Assembly (NCBI GenBank): GCA_902491795.1
Contig: CABUIX010000021.1
Coordinates: forward strand, 1 to 36,205
Direction of reading: 5' to 3'
DNA: 36,205 nt
From: an uncultured Bacteroidales bacterium
GTDB lineage: Bacteria; Bacteroidota; Bacteroidia; Bacteroidales; UBA932
Shown one piece after another: positions 7,661 to 15,643 of the stretch; within the stretch, counting starts at the first letter, position 1, and the number at the start of each line of letters is the position of its first letter. Under the pieces are notes generated by a model. That model was not told the DNA's origin. It did not search any database and was given only the letters and a program-made list of their open reading frames with translations. A program made the position numbers and the translations under genes.

Positions 7661-8884
7661 ATGAACAGAATCGCAATAACAGGCATGGGTGCTGTCACTC
7701 CGATAGGCAATTCCGTAGCCGACTTCTGGAAAAATCTGATCTCCGGCATATCCGGAATTGGGCAGCTGGACAGGTTCGACAATCCTGACATCCCGGTCAA
7801 AGTTGCAGCCCTGGTCCGTGACTTCAATGCTGAATGCCATATGCCGAAAAGACTGGCAAGAGACTCTTCACTATTCTCACAATACGCCTTCGCCGCTGCA
7901 GCCGAAGCCCTCGCACAGAGCGGGCTTGACACCAGGGCGGAAGCATGGAGGACAGGAATCACCATGGGAACTTCGATGAGCGGAGTTGTTGACATTACAA
8001 AGACACAGGAAGAAATGACACTCAGCGGTGAAAGCAAGGTGAGCCCCCGGTTCGTGCCGAAGATTCTCGGCAACATTGCAGCCGCGCAGATAGCGATCGA
8101 AAATGGAATATGCGGGCCAAGCATGACGGTCAGCACAGCCTGCTCGTCCGGCGGAGACGCCATCAAGCTGGCCACAATGCTTCTGAGGTCGGGAGAAGCC
8201 GACGCGATGCTGGCGGTCGGTGCGGAAAGCATAATATGCCCGCTCGTCACCTCGTCGCTCTCAACCGCAAAGGCATTGAGCCGTGAGGAAGACCCTGAAC
8301 TTGCATGCTGCCCGTTCGACACAAGGCGCAACGGATTCGTGATGGGAGAAGGCGGAGGAGCACTGGTGCTCGAGACCGAGGAACACGCAAAGTCGAGAGG
8401 CGCCGAGATTCTCGGATACATAGTCGCAGCCGCCAACAACAATGACGCATACCACGTAACCTCCCCGGCACCCGACGGGCATGGGGCAAAAGCCTGCATG
8501 AGGGAAGCGCTCAGGCAGGCCGGACTCAATCCTTCCGACATCGGATACGTCAACGCCCACGGCACTTCGACACCGGTCGGCGACAGCATAGAGATATCGG
8601 CTATCAAGGACGTGTTCGCCGGCTGCAGTCCGGCCGTCAGTTCATCCAAGGCAGCCACCGGGCACATGATGGGAGCTGGAGGAATCACCGAAGTGATCTC
8701 ATGCGTACTCGCATGCAGGGAAGGAATGCTTCCGGCCACGCTTCACACTAAAGAACTTGATCCGGCATGCGAAGGCACTGACATAATCACAGGGAGTGCC
8801 AGAAAATGCAGCATCATGGCTGCAATGTCCAACGCCTTCGGATTCGGAGGCCAGAACTCAAGCATAATAGTATCAGCAGAATGA
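7661..8884 (+). CDS. Beta-ketoacyl-[ACP] synthase, FabF/KAS II-like
   Basis: Thiolase-fold condensing enzyme that extends an acyl chain with a malonyl-ACP unit. The protein has 407 residues. The catalytic triad is complete: Cys161 (STACSSGG), His300 (NAHGTST) and His335 (ATGHMMGAGG), with Lys330 nearby. The C-terminal GFGGQNSS signature is present. Its stop overlaps the start of the acyl ligase gene (ATGA), so the two are made together. It is one of two condensing enzymes in this block. The other (10531-11787) lies on the opposite strand and is clearly divergent from it. Which one is the housekeeping FabF cannot be settled here. Being paired with a ligase suggests this one serves a specialised acyl chain. 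Confidence 0.92.
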   Translation: MNRIAITGMGAVTPIGNSVADFWKNLISGISGIGQLDRFDNPDIPVKVAALVRDFNAECHMPKRLARDSSLFSQYAFAAAAEALAQSGLDTRAEAWRTGITMGTSMSGVVDITKTQEEMTLSGESKVSPRFVPKILGNIAAAQIAIENGICGPSMTVSTACSSGGDAIKLATMLLRSGEADAMLAVGAESIICPLVTSSLSTAKALSREEDPELACCPFDTRRNGFVMGEGGGALVLETEEHAKSRGAEILGYIVAAANNNDAYHVTSPAPDGHGAKACMREALRQAGLNPSDIGYVNAHGTSTPVGDSIEISAIKDVFAGCSPAVSSSKAATGHMMGAGGITEVISCVLACREGMLPATLHTKELDPACEGTDIITGSARKCSIMAAMSNAFGFGGQNSSIIVSAE

Positions 8885-10527
8885 CCATGGACCGCAAAGA
8901 AATATTCAAGGAAACTTTCGAGAGCAATTTCACCTGGATAGAAGGCTTCATGCGCAATGTGCGCCGCTATGGCGACAGGCCTGCCCTGTTCACCCCGGCC
9001 ACCGGAGAGAGATTCACCTACAGGCAGCTCAACGCAAAGGTGAACCGCCTCGCGAATGCCCTGCAGGAAAGCGGGGTCCGGCATGGCGACATGGTCATGT
9101 ACCTGCTTCACAACTCCGCAGAATTCGTGCTCTGCTACATAGCGCCGCAGAAGCTCGGTGCAGTCAACTGCCCGATCAACTACTACATGTCCGCCGGAGA
9201 AATCGCGCTCAACATCGACGACTCCAGGCCGAAGGTCTTCGTCTACGAATGCTCGATGGAAGAAAAGGTCAAAGCCGCTCTTGAGCTTTGCGAGCACAAG
9301 CCTGAACACATAATCACAGTCGGGAACGAGCGCCCTGCACCTGAAGGGCACACGGGGCTGGAGAAATTCATCAATGGGAAAAGCGAAGCCGAACCGGTGC
9401 CGGACTGCAGGCTGAACATCTACGACGAATGCACCAGACTCTACACCTCAGGAACTACCAGCCGGCCAAAGGGAGTGCCCCTCTACTCCATCAACGAGGT
9501 ACTGTCAGCCCACGACGTGATAATGCACTTTCCACTGTCCAACAACGACAGGACCATGAACATGACACCGTGGTTCCACCGTGGAGGACTGCACTCCGGA
9601 GGTCCCTGCCCCACCCTCTATGCCGGCGGTGAAGTCATAGTCATGAAGGAATTCAACGCCGGACTGACTCTCCAGTACACTCAGGACTACAAAATAAACT
9701 TCCTCATCGGAGTCCCCGCCGTGCTAAGCCTTCTGTGCCGCGTGCAGGAACAGACAAAGGCCGACCTGTCCAGCCTCAAGGGAATCGTGACAATGGGGGC
9801 GCCGCTTGACAAGGAGAACTGCATACGCTTCATGAACGTGCTCACGCCGAGAATCTTCAACGGATACGGCACCACGGAAACCTTCTGGAACACCTTCCTC
9901 AGGCCCGAAGACCTTCCTGAACACGCCGGGAGCTGCGGAAGGGCCTGCACCGACGACGACGTGCGCGTGGTGAGAATCTATCCCGACAGGTTCGCCGATC
10001 CCGACGACACAGTGAGCCGCGACGGCATGGAGACCGGCGAAATAATAATCGCTACACCGACAAAATCCGGACTGCACTATTTCGGCAACGACAAACTGAC
10101 CGACCAGCGCTTCCGCAACGGCTTCTTCTACACCGGTGATCTGGGGACATGGGACAAAGACGCCTACATCACCCTCGTCACCAGAAAGGATGACATGATA
10201 GTGTCGGCAGGAGAAAACATATATCCGGCCCAGGTCGAAGGTGTGCTTCTTGAGCATCCGGACGTTGCAGAAGCCTGCGTTGTAGGCCTTCCCGACAAGC
10301 TCAGGGAACAGGTCACCGTGGCATACGTGGTGCCGAAAGACAACAACCTGTCAGTGAAGGAACTCATACAGTTTGTGAACAACCACCAGATGCTGGCAGC
10401 CTACAAGAGGCCGAGATACTACAGAATCTGCGACAAGCTGCCCCACACGGCCACAGGAAAACTCCAGCGGGCGATTGTGCGCGAGCAGGCCGTGCATGAC
10501 TTCGCTTCCGGCCTGCTGCACAGATAA
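8881..10527 (+). CDS. AMP-dependent acyl-CoA/acyl-ACP synthetase (ANL superfamily)
   Basis: Activates a carboxylic acid as acyl-AMP and transfers it to a thiol (CoA or an acyl carrier). The protein has 548 residues from the ATG at 8881, which overlaps the upstream stop; 8887 is an alternative start. The frame opens further upstream at 8806, but that lies inside the ketoacyl synthase gene. ANL motifs appear in order: A3 P-loop LYTSGTTSRPKG, A5 NGYGTTE, A7 YTGDLGTWD, A8 region VTRKDDMIVSAGENIYP, and A10 HTATGKLQR with the catalytic lysine. Substrate is unknown. Coupling to a condensing enzyme suggests it primes or recycles an acyl chain. The 3' end meets fabF tail to tail with 3 bases between stops. 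Confidence 0.9.
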   Translation: MTMDRKEIFKETFESNFTWIEGFMRNVRRYGDRPALFTPATGERFTYRQLNAKVNRLANALQESGVRHGDMVMYLLHNSAEFVLCYIAPQKLGAVNCPINYYMSAGEIALNIDDSRPKVFVYECSMEEKVKAALELCEHKPEHIITVGNERPAPEGHTGLEKFINGKSEAEPVPDCRLNIYDECTRLYTSGTTSRPKGVPLYSINEVLSAHDVIMHFPLSNNDRTMNMTPWFHRGGLHSGGPCPTLYAGGEVIVMKEFNAGLTLQYTQDYKINFLIGVPAVLSLLCRVQEQTKADLSSLKGIVTMGAPLDKENCIRFMNVLTPRIFNGYGTTETFWNTFLRPEDLPEHAGSCGRACTDDDVRVVRIYPDRFADPDDTVSRDGMETGEIIIATPTKSGLHYFGNDKLTDQRFRNGFFYTGDLGTWDKDAYITLVTRKDDMIVSAGENIYPAQVEGVLLEHPDVAEACVVGLPDKLREQVTVAYVVPKDNNLSVKELIQFVNNHQMLAAYKRPRYYRICDKLPHTATGKLQRAIVREQAVHDFASGLLHR

Positions 10528-10530
10528 AAA

Positions 10531-11787
10531 TCACCTTGCCTTTCTGAAAGCGATGCAGGCATTGTGCCCGCCGAATCCGAAAGAGTTTGAAATGCCGAGC
10601 GTAAGTTCGGCATTTACTGCTTCACAAGGGGTGTAGTCAAGGTCGCATTCCGGATCCGGAGCCGTAAGATTGATTGTCGGAGTGACGATGCCCTCATTGA
10701 GCGACATCACCGTTGCAATCGCCTCGGCGGCACCGGCGGCACCGAACATGTGTCCGGTCATCGACTTGACAGATGTAATGTGCGCAAGGTAGGCGGCGTC
10801 TCCGAGCGCCAGCTTGCAGGCCTGGGTCTCGGCAATGTCATTGAGTTTCGTGCCGGTCCCGTGGGCATTGATGTAAAGTTTGTCCTTCCCCGAATCATAC
10901 CCGGCCTCCTTCAGGGCATCCATTATGCACCTCGACTGCGTGCTTCCGTCAGGACGCGGAGCCGTGGAATGATAGGCATCGCAGGTATTGCCGTAACCGA
11001 CCATCTCGGCAAAGATCCTCGCTCCGCGGGCAAGCGCATGGTTCATTTCCTCGAGAATCAGAACCGCGCCGCCGTCGCCCATCACGAAACCCTTGCGGTC
11101 GGCACTGAACGGAAGCGAAGCGTAGTTCGGATCCTCCGCCCTCGAAAGGGCCTTCGCGTTTGCAAATCCGGCAATCCCAAGAGGTGTGGTCATATGCTCG
11201 CAGCCTCCGGCAATTATTGCGTCGGCATATCCGTGGCGGATTGCCCTGAATGCCTCCCCGAGAGCATTGGTCGAAGTCGCACAGGCAGTCACCACGTCGA
11301 TGCAAGGTCCTTTGGCACTGAAGCGGATGGCAATCTGACCCGCAGCCATGTTGGATATGACAGAAGGAATCAGCATCGGCGACACCCAGCGTCCGGTGGG
11401 GTCCTCCACCATCTTGGCGCTCTCCCGGAACTGGGTTTCGAACCCTCCGATACCTGAGCCCACATAGACACCCAGACGGAAAGGATCAATGTTCGCATCC
11501 TCGCCTTCAGCCTTGAGTCCCGACTGTTTCATCGCCTGGACGGCCGCGGCCATCCCGTACTGCACGAACTTGTCCTGCTTGCGGACGAATGCCTTGTCCA
11601 TGCCGTAATCCTCGCCGTTGAAATTCCTGATCATTCCGGCAATCTTGACCGGAAGACCTTCGACAGGAAAATCCTTGATGTAGTCAATTCCGTTGACTCC
11701 GTGGACAAGAGATTCCCAATATGTCGTCACGTCATTTCCGACAGGGGAAATCACGCCCATGCCTGTAACAACCACTCTGTATTCCAT
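10531..11787 (-). CDS. fabF: Beta-ketoacyl-[ACP] synthase II
   Basis: Elongating condensing enzyme of type II fatty acid synthesis. The protein has 418 residues from the ATG at 11787 (MEYRVVVTGMGVISPVGND). The frame is open to 11823, but that start would overlap the fabK stop and add 12 unconserved residues. Cys169 (VVTACATSTN), His309 (NAHGTGT), Lys341 and His346 (KSMTGHMFGAAG) form the active site. The C-terminal GFGGHNA motif is present. It follows fabK by 19 nt, so both are read from the fabK promoter at 12806-12836. The symbol is by family; the paralogue at 7661 leaves some doubt about which is the main elongase. Confidence 0.9.
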   Translation of the reverse strand: MEYRVVVTGMGVISPVGNDVTTYWESLVHGVNGIDYIKDFPVEGLPVKIAGMIRNFNGEDYGMDKAFVRKQDKFVQYGMAAAVQAMKQSGLKAEGEDANIDPFRLGVYVGSGIGGFETQFRESAKMVEDPTGRWVSPMLIPSVISNMAAGQIAIRFSAKGPCIDVVTACATSTNALGEAFRAIRHGYADAIIAGGCEHMTTPLGIAGFANAKALSRAEDPNYASLPFSADRKGFVMGDGGAVLILEEMNHALARGARIFAEMVGYGNTCDAYHSTAPRPDGSTQSRCIMDALKEAGYDSGKDKLYINAHGTGTKLNDIAETQACKLALGDAAYLAHITSVKSMTGHMFGAAGAAEAIATVMSLNEGIVTPTINLTAPDPECDLDYTPCEAVNAELTLGISNSFGFGGHNACIAFRKAR

Positions 11788-11806
11788 ACTGCTGCGTCGT
11801 TGAATG

Positions 11807-12754
11807 TCAATATACAAGCTCACTTGCCCCGCGCAGAAGCCTTTCGGCTCCTCCCATGATGTCTTCCACTATCTCTGCCGCGGGCTGGCAGCGCGTGATC
11901 ATCCCGGCCACTTCTCCGGCCAGGAAACTTCCTCCGGCGTTGTCACCGTCGAACACTGCCTTGCGCAGAGAGCCGGTTCCGAACTTGAGCACTTCCTCCT
12001 TGGGCACCGCAGGATCATACTCCATCTTGAAGAACTTCTTGGAAAAAGGATTCTTCAGGCAGCGCACGGCATCGCCCATAGACTTTCCGGTCACTATGGT
12101 GGACACGTCCGAAGCCTTGATGAGCTTCTCCTTGTAGTTCTCGTGGACGTGGCACTCGTCGGCAACCAGGAACCTCGTGCCCACCTGGACCCCGCAAGCT
12201 CCGAGCATGAAAGCGGCAGCCGCTCCCCTGCCGTCGAAAATGCCGCCGGCAGCCATCACCGGAATGTCCACGGCATCCACGATCTGCGGAACCAGGGCCA
12301 TGGTATGGTTGTCACCGACATGTCCTCCGGATTCCGCACCCTCGGCAATGACCGCATCGGCGCCGCATTCCTGCATCTTCAGCGCATAGGCAACCGATGC
12401 GACCACCGGAATGACCTTTATGCCCGCTGCCTTCCACTTCGGCATGTAAGCCGCAGGAGACCCGGCACCGGTCGTCAGTATCTTCACGCCCTCTTCAATG
12501 ACCATGTCGGCCACCTCGGCGGCATTCGGAGCCTGGAGCATAATGTTCACGCCGAAAGGCTTTCCGGTAAGGCTGCGGCACTTGCGGATTTCCTCCCTGA
12601 CCGCCTCGGTACCGAAATTTATCGATGAGATGAGACCCAGACCGCCGGCTTCAGATACCGCAGCGGCAAGTCGCGCATCGGCTATCCATGCCATACCTCC
12701 CTGGAAAAGAGGATAACGGATGCCGAGCATTTCGCAGATTTTGCTCTTTATCAT
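11807..12754 (-). CDS. fabK: Enoyl-[ACP] reductase II (FabK-like, FMN-dependent)
   Basis: Reduces the enoyl-ACP double bond in the last step of each fatty acid cycle, using FMN and NAD(P)H. The protein has 315 residues with a TIM-barrel 2-nitropropane-dioxygenase-like fold. The N-terminal LFQGGMAWIAD, the middle GADAVIAEGAESGGH with the FabK-type histidine (His145), and PVMAAGGIFDGRG near 165 support FabK over nitronate monooxygenase, though the families are close. It is first in a two-gene operon with fabF behind a full-consensus promoter. Confidence 0.85.
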   Translation of the reverse strand: MIKSKICEMLGIRYPLFQGGMAWIADARLAAAVSEAGGLGLISSINFGTEAVREEIRKCRSLTGKPFGVNIMLQAPNAAEVADMVIEEGVKILTTGAGSPAAYMPKWKAAGIKVIPVVASVAYALKMQECGADAVIAEGAESGGHVGDNHTMALVPQIVDAVDIPVMAAGGIFDGRGAAAAFMLGACGVQVGTRFLVADECHVHENYKEKLIKASDVSTIVTGKSMGDAVRCLKNPFSKKFFKMEYDPAVPKEEVLKFGTGSLRKAVFDGDNAGGSFLAGEVAGMITRCQPAAEIVEDIMGGAERLLRGASELVY

Positions 12755-12805
12755 AGATTCTTCATTTTAATGCCGCAGGACAACCGGGGTCTCACGGCAA
12801 ACGTG

Positions 12806-12836
12806 CAAAATTACCCCAAAAAATGATTCCGTCAAA
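12806..12836 (-). promoter_or_regulatory. Promoter of fabK-fabF operon (full consensus)
   Basis: On the minus strand TTTG (12836-12833), a 19-nt spacer and TAATTTTG (12813-12806) match the Bacteroidota promoter exactly. Transcription would start near 12800, about 45 nt before the fabK ATG. It faces away from the LytTR gene promoter, 45 nt to its right. Confidence 0.8.
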
Positions 12837-12881
12837 ATCCTTGTTCCTGAGGACCTTGACGGAAGAACGCCAAGGCCAGAT

Positions 12882-12912
12882 TTTGAAGAGAGCGAATTTT
12901 AAGGTATTTTTG
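12882..12912 (+). promoter_or_regulatory. Promoter of the LytTR regulator gene (full consensus)
   Basis: TTTG (12882-12885), a 19-nt spacer and TATTTTTG (12905-12912) match the consensus exactly. The ATG lies at 12923, only 10 nt after the -7 box, so the mRNA leader is predicted to be about 5 nt or less. Confidence 0.75.
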
Positions 12913-12922
12913 AGCCTGATTT

Positions 12923-13798
12923 ATGTCAAGACTGTTCAAGGAAATACCTCAATATCTGAGAGAAGAGTACCAGCTGACCGCCACGGTGGTGTTCACGGCG
13001 TTCTTTTCGCTGGTGTTCATGCTTGTCAGTGTTCCTTTCTCGCACAACGCATGGTTCGAACTCGGAACCGGCGAAGCCTTCGGCTATACCGTCAGCTTCT
13101 ACATAATAGGCCTGCTCGTGATCATCCTCAGCAAGAGGCTCATGTACATAAGCCGCAACAAGTTCAAGATGAACTACCTCCAGTACATCCTCTGGAACCT
13201 GTGCGAAGTCATGGTGATCTGCCTCCTATACACCATGTTCTCGATAAAGGGAGACGCGGCCGGAGTCATCAGGATCAAGGACGCCAGTTTCGCGTCTATC
13301 TTCCTTAATGCCCTTGTCTACTGCTTCACCTCGCTCGTCATACCCTACATAATTGCCGGCATGTATTTCACCATCATCGACAAGAACAACACGATAAGGC
13401 TGATGAACTACAGCGACACAGTGTCGGACGAGCCCCACGGGGAGAAAGACGAAAAGAAGATAAGCATCTTCGACAACAGGGGTACCATGAGCCTTTCGGT
13501 CAGCCTGTCGAACCTGTTCTTCATAGAATCCGACGACAACTACATCAAAGTCTGGTACACCGACAGCGAGTCAAAACTCCAGAGCTACTTTCTCAGATGC
13601 CGGCTGAAGACTGTTGAAGAAAGTTTCAGGGGAAGCAGCCTCGTGCGCTGCCACCGCAAGTACATCGTCAACATCGACAAGATCAAGGCCCTCACCAAAG
13701 AAACCAACGGCTACACCATCCTGCTGAACAACCCGGGCATTCCGCCGCTGCCGGTCAGCAAGACCTACGAGCAGGCAATTCTCGGGCGATGCTCATAG
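12923..13798 (+). CDS. Membrane-anchored LytTR-family DNA-binding regulator
   Basis: Likely transcription factor held in the inner membrane. The protein has 291 residues. Four hydrophobic segments lie near 18-38, 54-70, 86-106 and 126-151. A charged linker follows (about 152-180), then a LytTR domain at about 181-288 with LFFIESDDNYIKVWY, VRCHRKYIVNIDKIKAL and PVSKTYEQAILGR, as in AgrA/LytR-type DNA-binding domains. No receiver domain or kinase gene is adjacent, so it may sense a membrane signal directly. The back-to-back promoter with fabK-fabF makes membrane lipid genes a possible target (inference). It ends 22 nt from the convergent barrel gene. Confidence 0.88.
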   Translation: MSRLFKEIPQYLREEYQLTATVVFTAFFSLVFMLVSVPFSHNAWFELGTGEAFGYTVSFYIIGLLVIILSKRLMYISRNKFKMNYLQYILWNLCEVMVICLLYTMFSIKGDAAGVIRIKDASFASIFLNALVYCFTSLVIPYIIAGMYFTIIDKNNTIRLMNYSDTVSDEPHGEKDEKKISIFDNRGTMSLSVSLSNLFFIESDDNYIKVWYTDSESKLQSYFLRCRLKTVEESFRGSSLVRCHRKYIVNIDKIKALTKETNGYTILLNNPGIPPLPVSKTYEQAILGRCS

Positions 13799-13820
13799 CC
13801 GCGGAGGAATCAGCGCAGTG

Positions 13821-15071
13821 CTAGTTCAGATAGAAGCGCAGACCGAGAGCCAGACTGAAATTCAGAGGCCTTTCCCTGTAGACATTCTCCACATGGCCTC
13901 CGTTGCCGAAATACCATGTGACACCTGGCTCCACATAGATGCCAAGATATTCATTGAAACGGTAACCCAGACCGGCCGATGCCCCTGCAGACCATTGCAG
14001 TTTGTTGTCACGCACCCTGGAGACAGCCCGTGAAGACGCCGACGAATTCACGATATAGGTTGTCGAGGATGTTCCGTAGACGCACTTCTCCACTTCCCCG
14101 CCGGCAGAAAGATAAACCTCAAAATTGCCCGGACGCCACAGCGGAGCCCTGAGCCTCAGCGGAATTCCGATATAATGAAGAGTCTGCCGGATGTCGTAGC
14201 GGTTCTCGTCAGTTCCCGAAGACATGTCGGCGACCAGGCAAGAATAGTTGAGCCCGCTTTCGACCGAGAGGAAATCACTGACACGCAGAGACGCGGCGAC
14301 ACCCACACTCACAGGCTGCCAGTGCCTCGTGTGAGTGCTCACCTCCCTGGAATTGTTGCCAAGGAGAACCGAAGAATAACTGTTGACCTGGTCGCGCTCC
14401 GCCGAAAGCGCAGGAGCCACCGTCGAACCGTACATCCCGCCGTATCCTCCTGTCTGAGAAGACATGGAAGCGAGATTCGAAGCCCTGAGTCCAAGAGTAA
14501 TCCTGGAGCCGCGGTTCTTTCCTGAAGGGATCTCCTCCGCCAACAGCGGGAACGGATCTGCCGGCTCATCGTCAGCATAATGCCTGTTGTCCCTGCCGGG
14601 ACCCTCTGAGACATCCGGACGGCCGCCGGTTGCCGGTTCAGCGTCCGTGACGACCGGATCCTCACGGTATGTCACGTCAGTCACAGGCCTTGCCACTTCT
14701 GCAGCGGGCACGGATGGATTTCCGACCGGTACACCGGAAGTCCGGTACATCCCGCCAAGCGGAGCAGCATCCGGAATCAGGAAAAGGCCCTCCTGCAGTT
14801 CCGGCACCGAGGCAACAGCCAGCAGCCTGCCGGAATCCGCCCGACCGGCACTGCCACCGGAAAGTCCCGGAAGGACAACCGCGGCGGCTATTGCGGCGGC
14901 AGCGAACAGAGATGCGCCGGCTGCCATGCGCCTGCGCCGCCTGACCCTGCGCTGTCTGTCCCACGCGGCCGACACTCCGGCTGATACCGCGTTCCATACC
15001 GAAGCGGGAACAGGTTCGGAATACTCTTCCATCCCGGACCTCAACTTGCCCTGCCATTCATTATTGCCCAT
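13821..15071 (-). CDS. Putative anti-sigma-like inner-membrane protein fused to an outer-membrane beta-barrel domain
   Basis: The protein has 416 residues from the ATG at 15071, which lies 11 bases inside the end of the sigma factor gene. The frame is open to 15149, but the added residues overlap the sigma gene. Residues 1-40 are soluble (MGNNEWQGKLRSGMEEYSEP). A run of arginines at 41-48 precedes a single membrane segment at about 50-70, implying a cytoplasmic N-terminus. A proline- and acid-rich linker follows to about 187. The remainder has alternating beta strands typical of an outer-membrane barrel (ITLGLRASNL, WQPVSVGVAASLRV, LGIYVEPGVTWYFG) and ends in an aromatic strand, LALGLRFYLN. 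Position after an ECF sigma gene suggests it restrains that sigma factor. The role is inferred. Confidence 0.75.
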   Translation of the reverse strand: MGNNEWQGKLRSGMEEYSEPVPASVWNAVSAGVSAAWDRQRRVRRRRRMAAGASLFAAAAIAAAVVLPGLSGGSAGRADSGRLLAVASVPELQEGLFLIPDAAPLGGMYRTSGVPVGNPSVPAAEVARPVTDVTYREDPVVTDAEPATGGRPDVSEGPGRDNRHYADDEPADPFPLLAEEIPSGKNRGSRITLGLRASNLASMSSQTGGYGGMYGSTVAPALSAERDQVNSYSSVLLGNNSREVSTHTRHWQPVSVGVAASLRVSDFLSVESGLNYSCLVADMSSGTDENRYDIRQTLHYIGIPLRLRAPLWRPGNFEVYLSAGGEVEKCVYGTSSTTYIVNSSASSRAVSRVRDNKLQWSAGASAGLGYRFNEYLGIYVEPGVTWYFGNGGHVENVYRERPLNFSLALGLRFYLN

Positions 15072-15630
15072 TCTCCTTTCTGTACTCTTTGATTTTCCTG
15101 GCAAGCAGGGACTTCGCCCTGCTGAACTGCGAATATGAAGTATTCTCACTTATGCCCAATGCAGAGGCAATCTCGCGATGGCTCATTTCCTCGAACACAT
15201 AAAGATTGAATACTGTCCTGTAGCCGTCCGGAAGTTCCGCTATCATCTTCTGGAGTTCCTCCATGGGAATTCCTTCAACCTCAGGCTCTTCGTCAGCAGC
15301 GCCTTCCGGCAATTCCCCGTCATAAGGCATGACCACGTCACGCTTCTTCGTCCTAAGGTACATCAGGGCTTCGTTGACAGTGATCCTGCGCATCCAAGCC
15401 ATCAAGGATCCTTCGCCCCGCCATTCGAACTTGTCGATAGTGGAGAAAATCTTCACGAAACTGTCCTGAAGGATATCGGCGGCTGCATCGGAATCTCCGG
15501 CATAACGACGGCAAACGGCAAAAAGATACTGCGCACTCGAGTCGTATATTGCCCTTACTGCAGCAGTATCTTTGTTCTTTGCCCGGCGGACAAGTTCCGC
15601 CTCACTTGTCGGCTTGCCGCTGCCGTTCAT
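15061..15630 (-). CDS. ECF-type RNA polymerase sigma factor
   Basis: Alternative sigma factor of 189 residues. Sigma region 2 is near 10-90 (QYLFAVCRRYAGDSDAAADILQ has the DxxQ-like helix, and WMRRITVNEALMYLRTKKRD follows). Sigma region 4 is near 125-180 (LPDGYRTVFNLYVFEEMSHREIA, then ALGISENTSYSQFSRAKSLL). An acidic linker joins the two. It is 13 nt downstream of the NigD-like gene, and its last codons overlap the barrel protein gene by 11 bases. Translational coupling to the next gene is usual for a sigma factor and its regulator. Target genes are unknown. Confidence 0.92.
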   Translation of the reverse strand: MNGSGKPTSEAELVRRAKNKDTAAVRAIYDSSAQYLFAVCRRYAGDSDAAADILQDSFVKIFSTIDKFEWRGEGSLMAWMRRITVNEALMYLRTKKRDVVMPYDGELPEGAADEEPEVEGIPMEELQKMIAELPDGYRTVFNLYVFEEMSHREIASALGISENTSYSQFSRAKSLLARKIKEYRKENGQ

Positions 15631-15643
15631 CCGGATTTGCTGG

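Noticed and set aside
7624..8739. Open frame of 371 codons on the minus strand opposite the ketoacyl synthase gene
   Set aside because: Ser/Pro/Ala-rich shadow of a gene whose catalytic residues are all present on the plus strand.
11804..12628. Open frame of 274 codons on the plus strand opposite fabK
   Set aside because: FabK motifs and a consensus promoter support the minus strand; the plus frame shows no domain.
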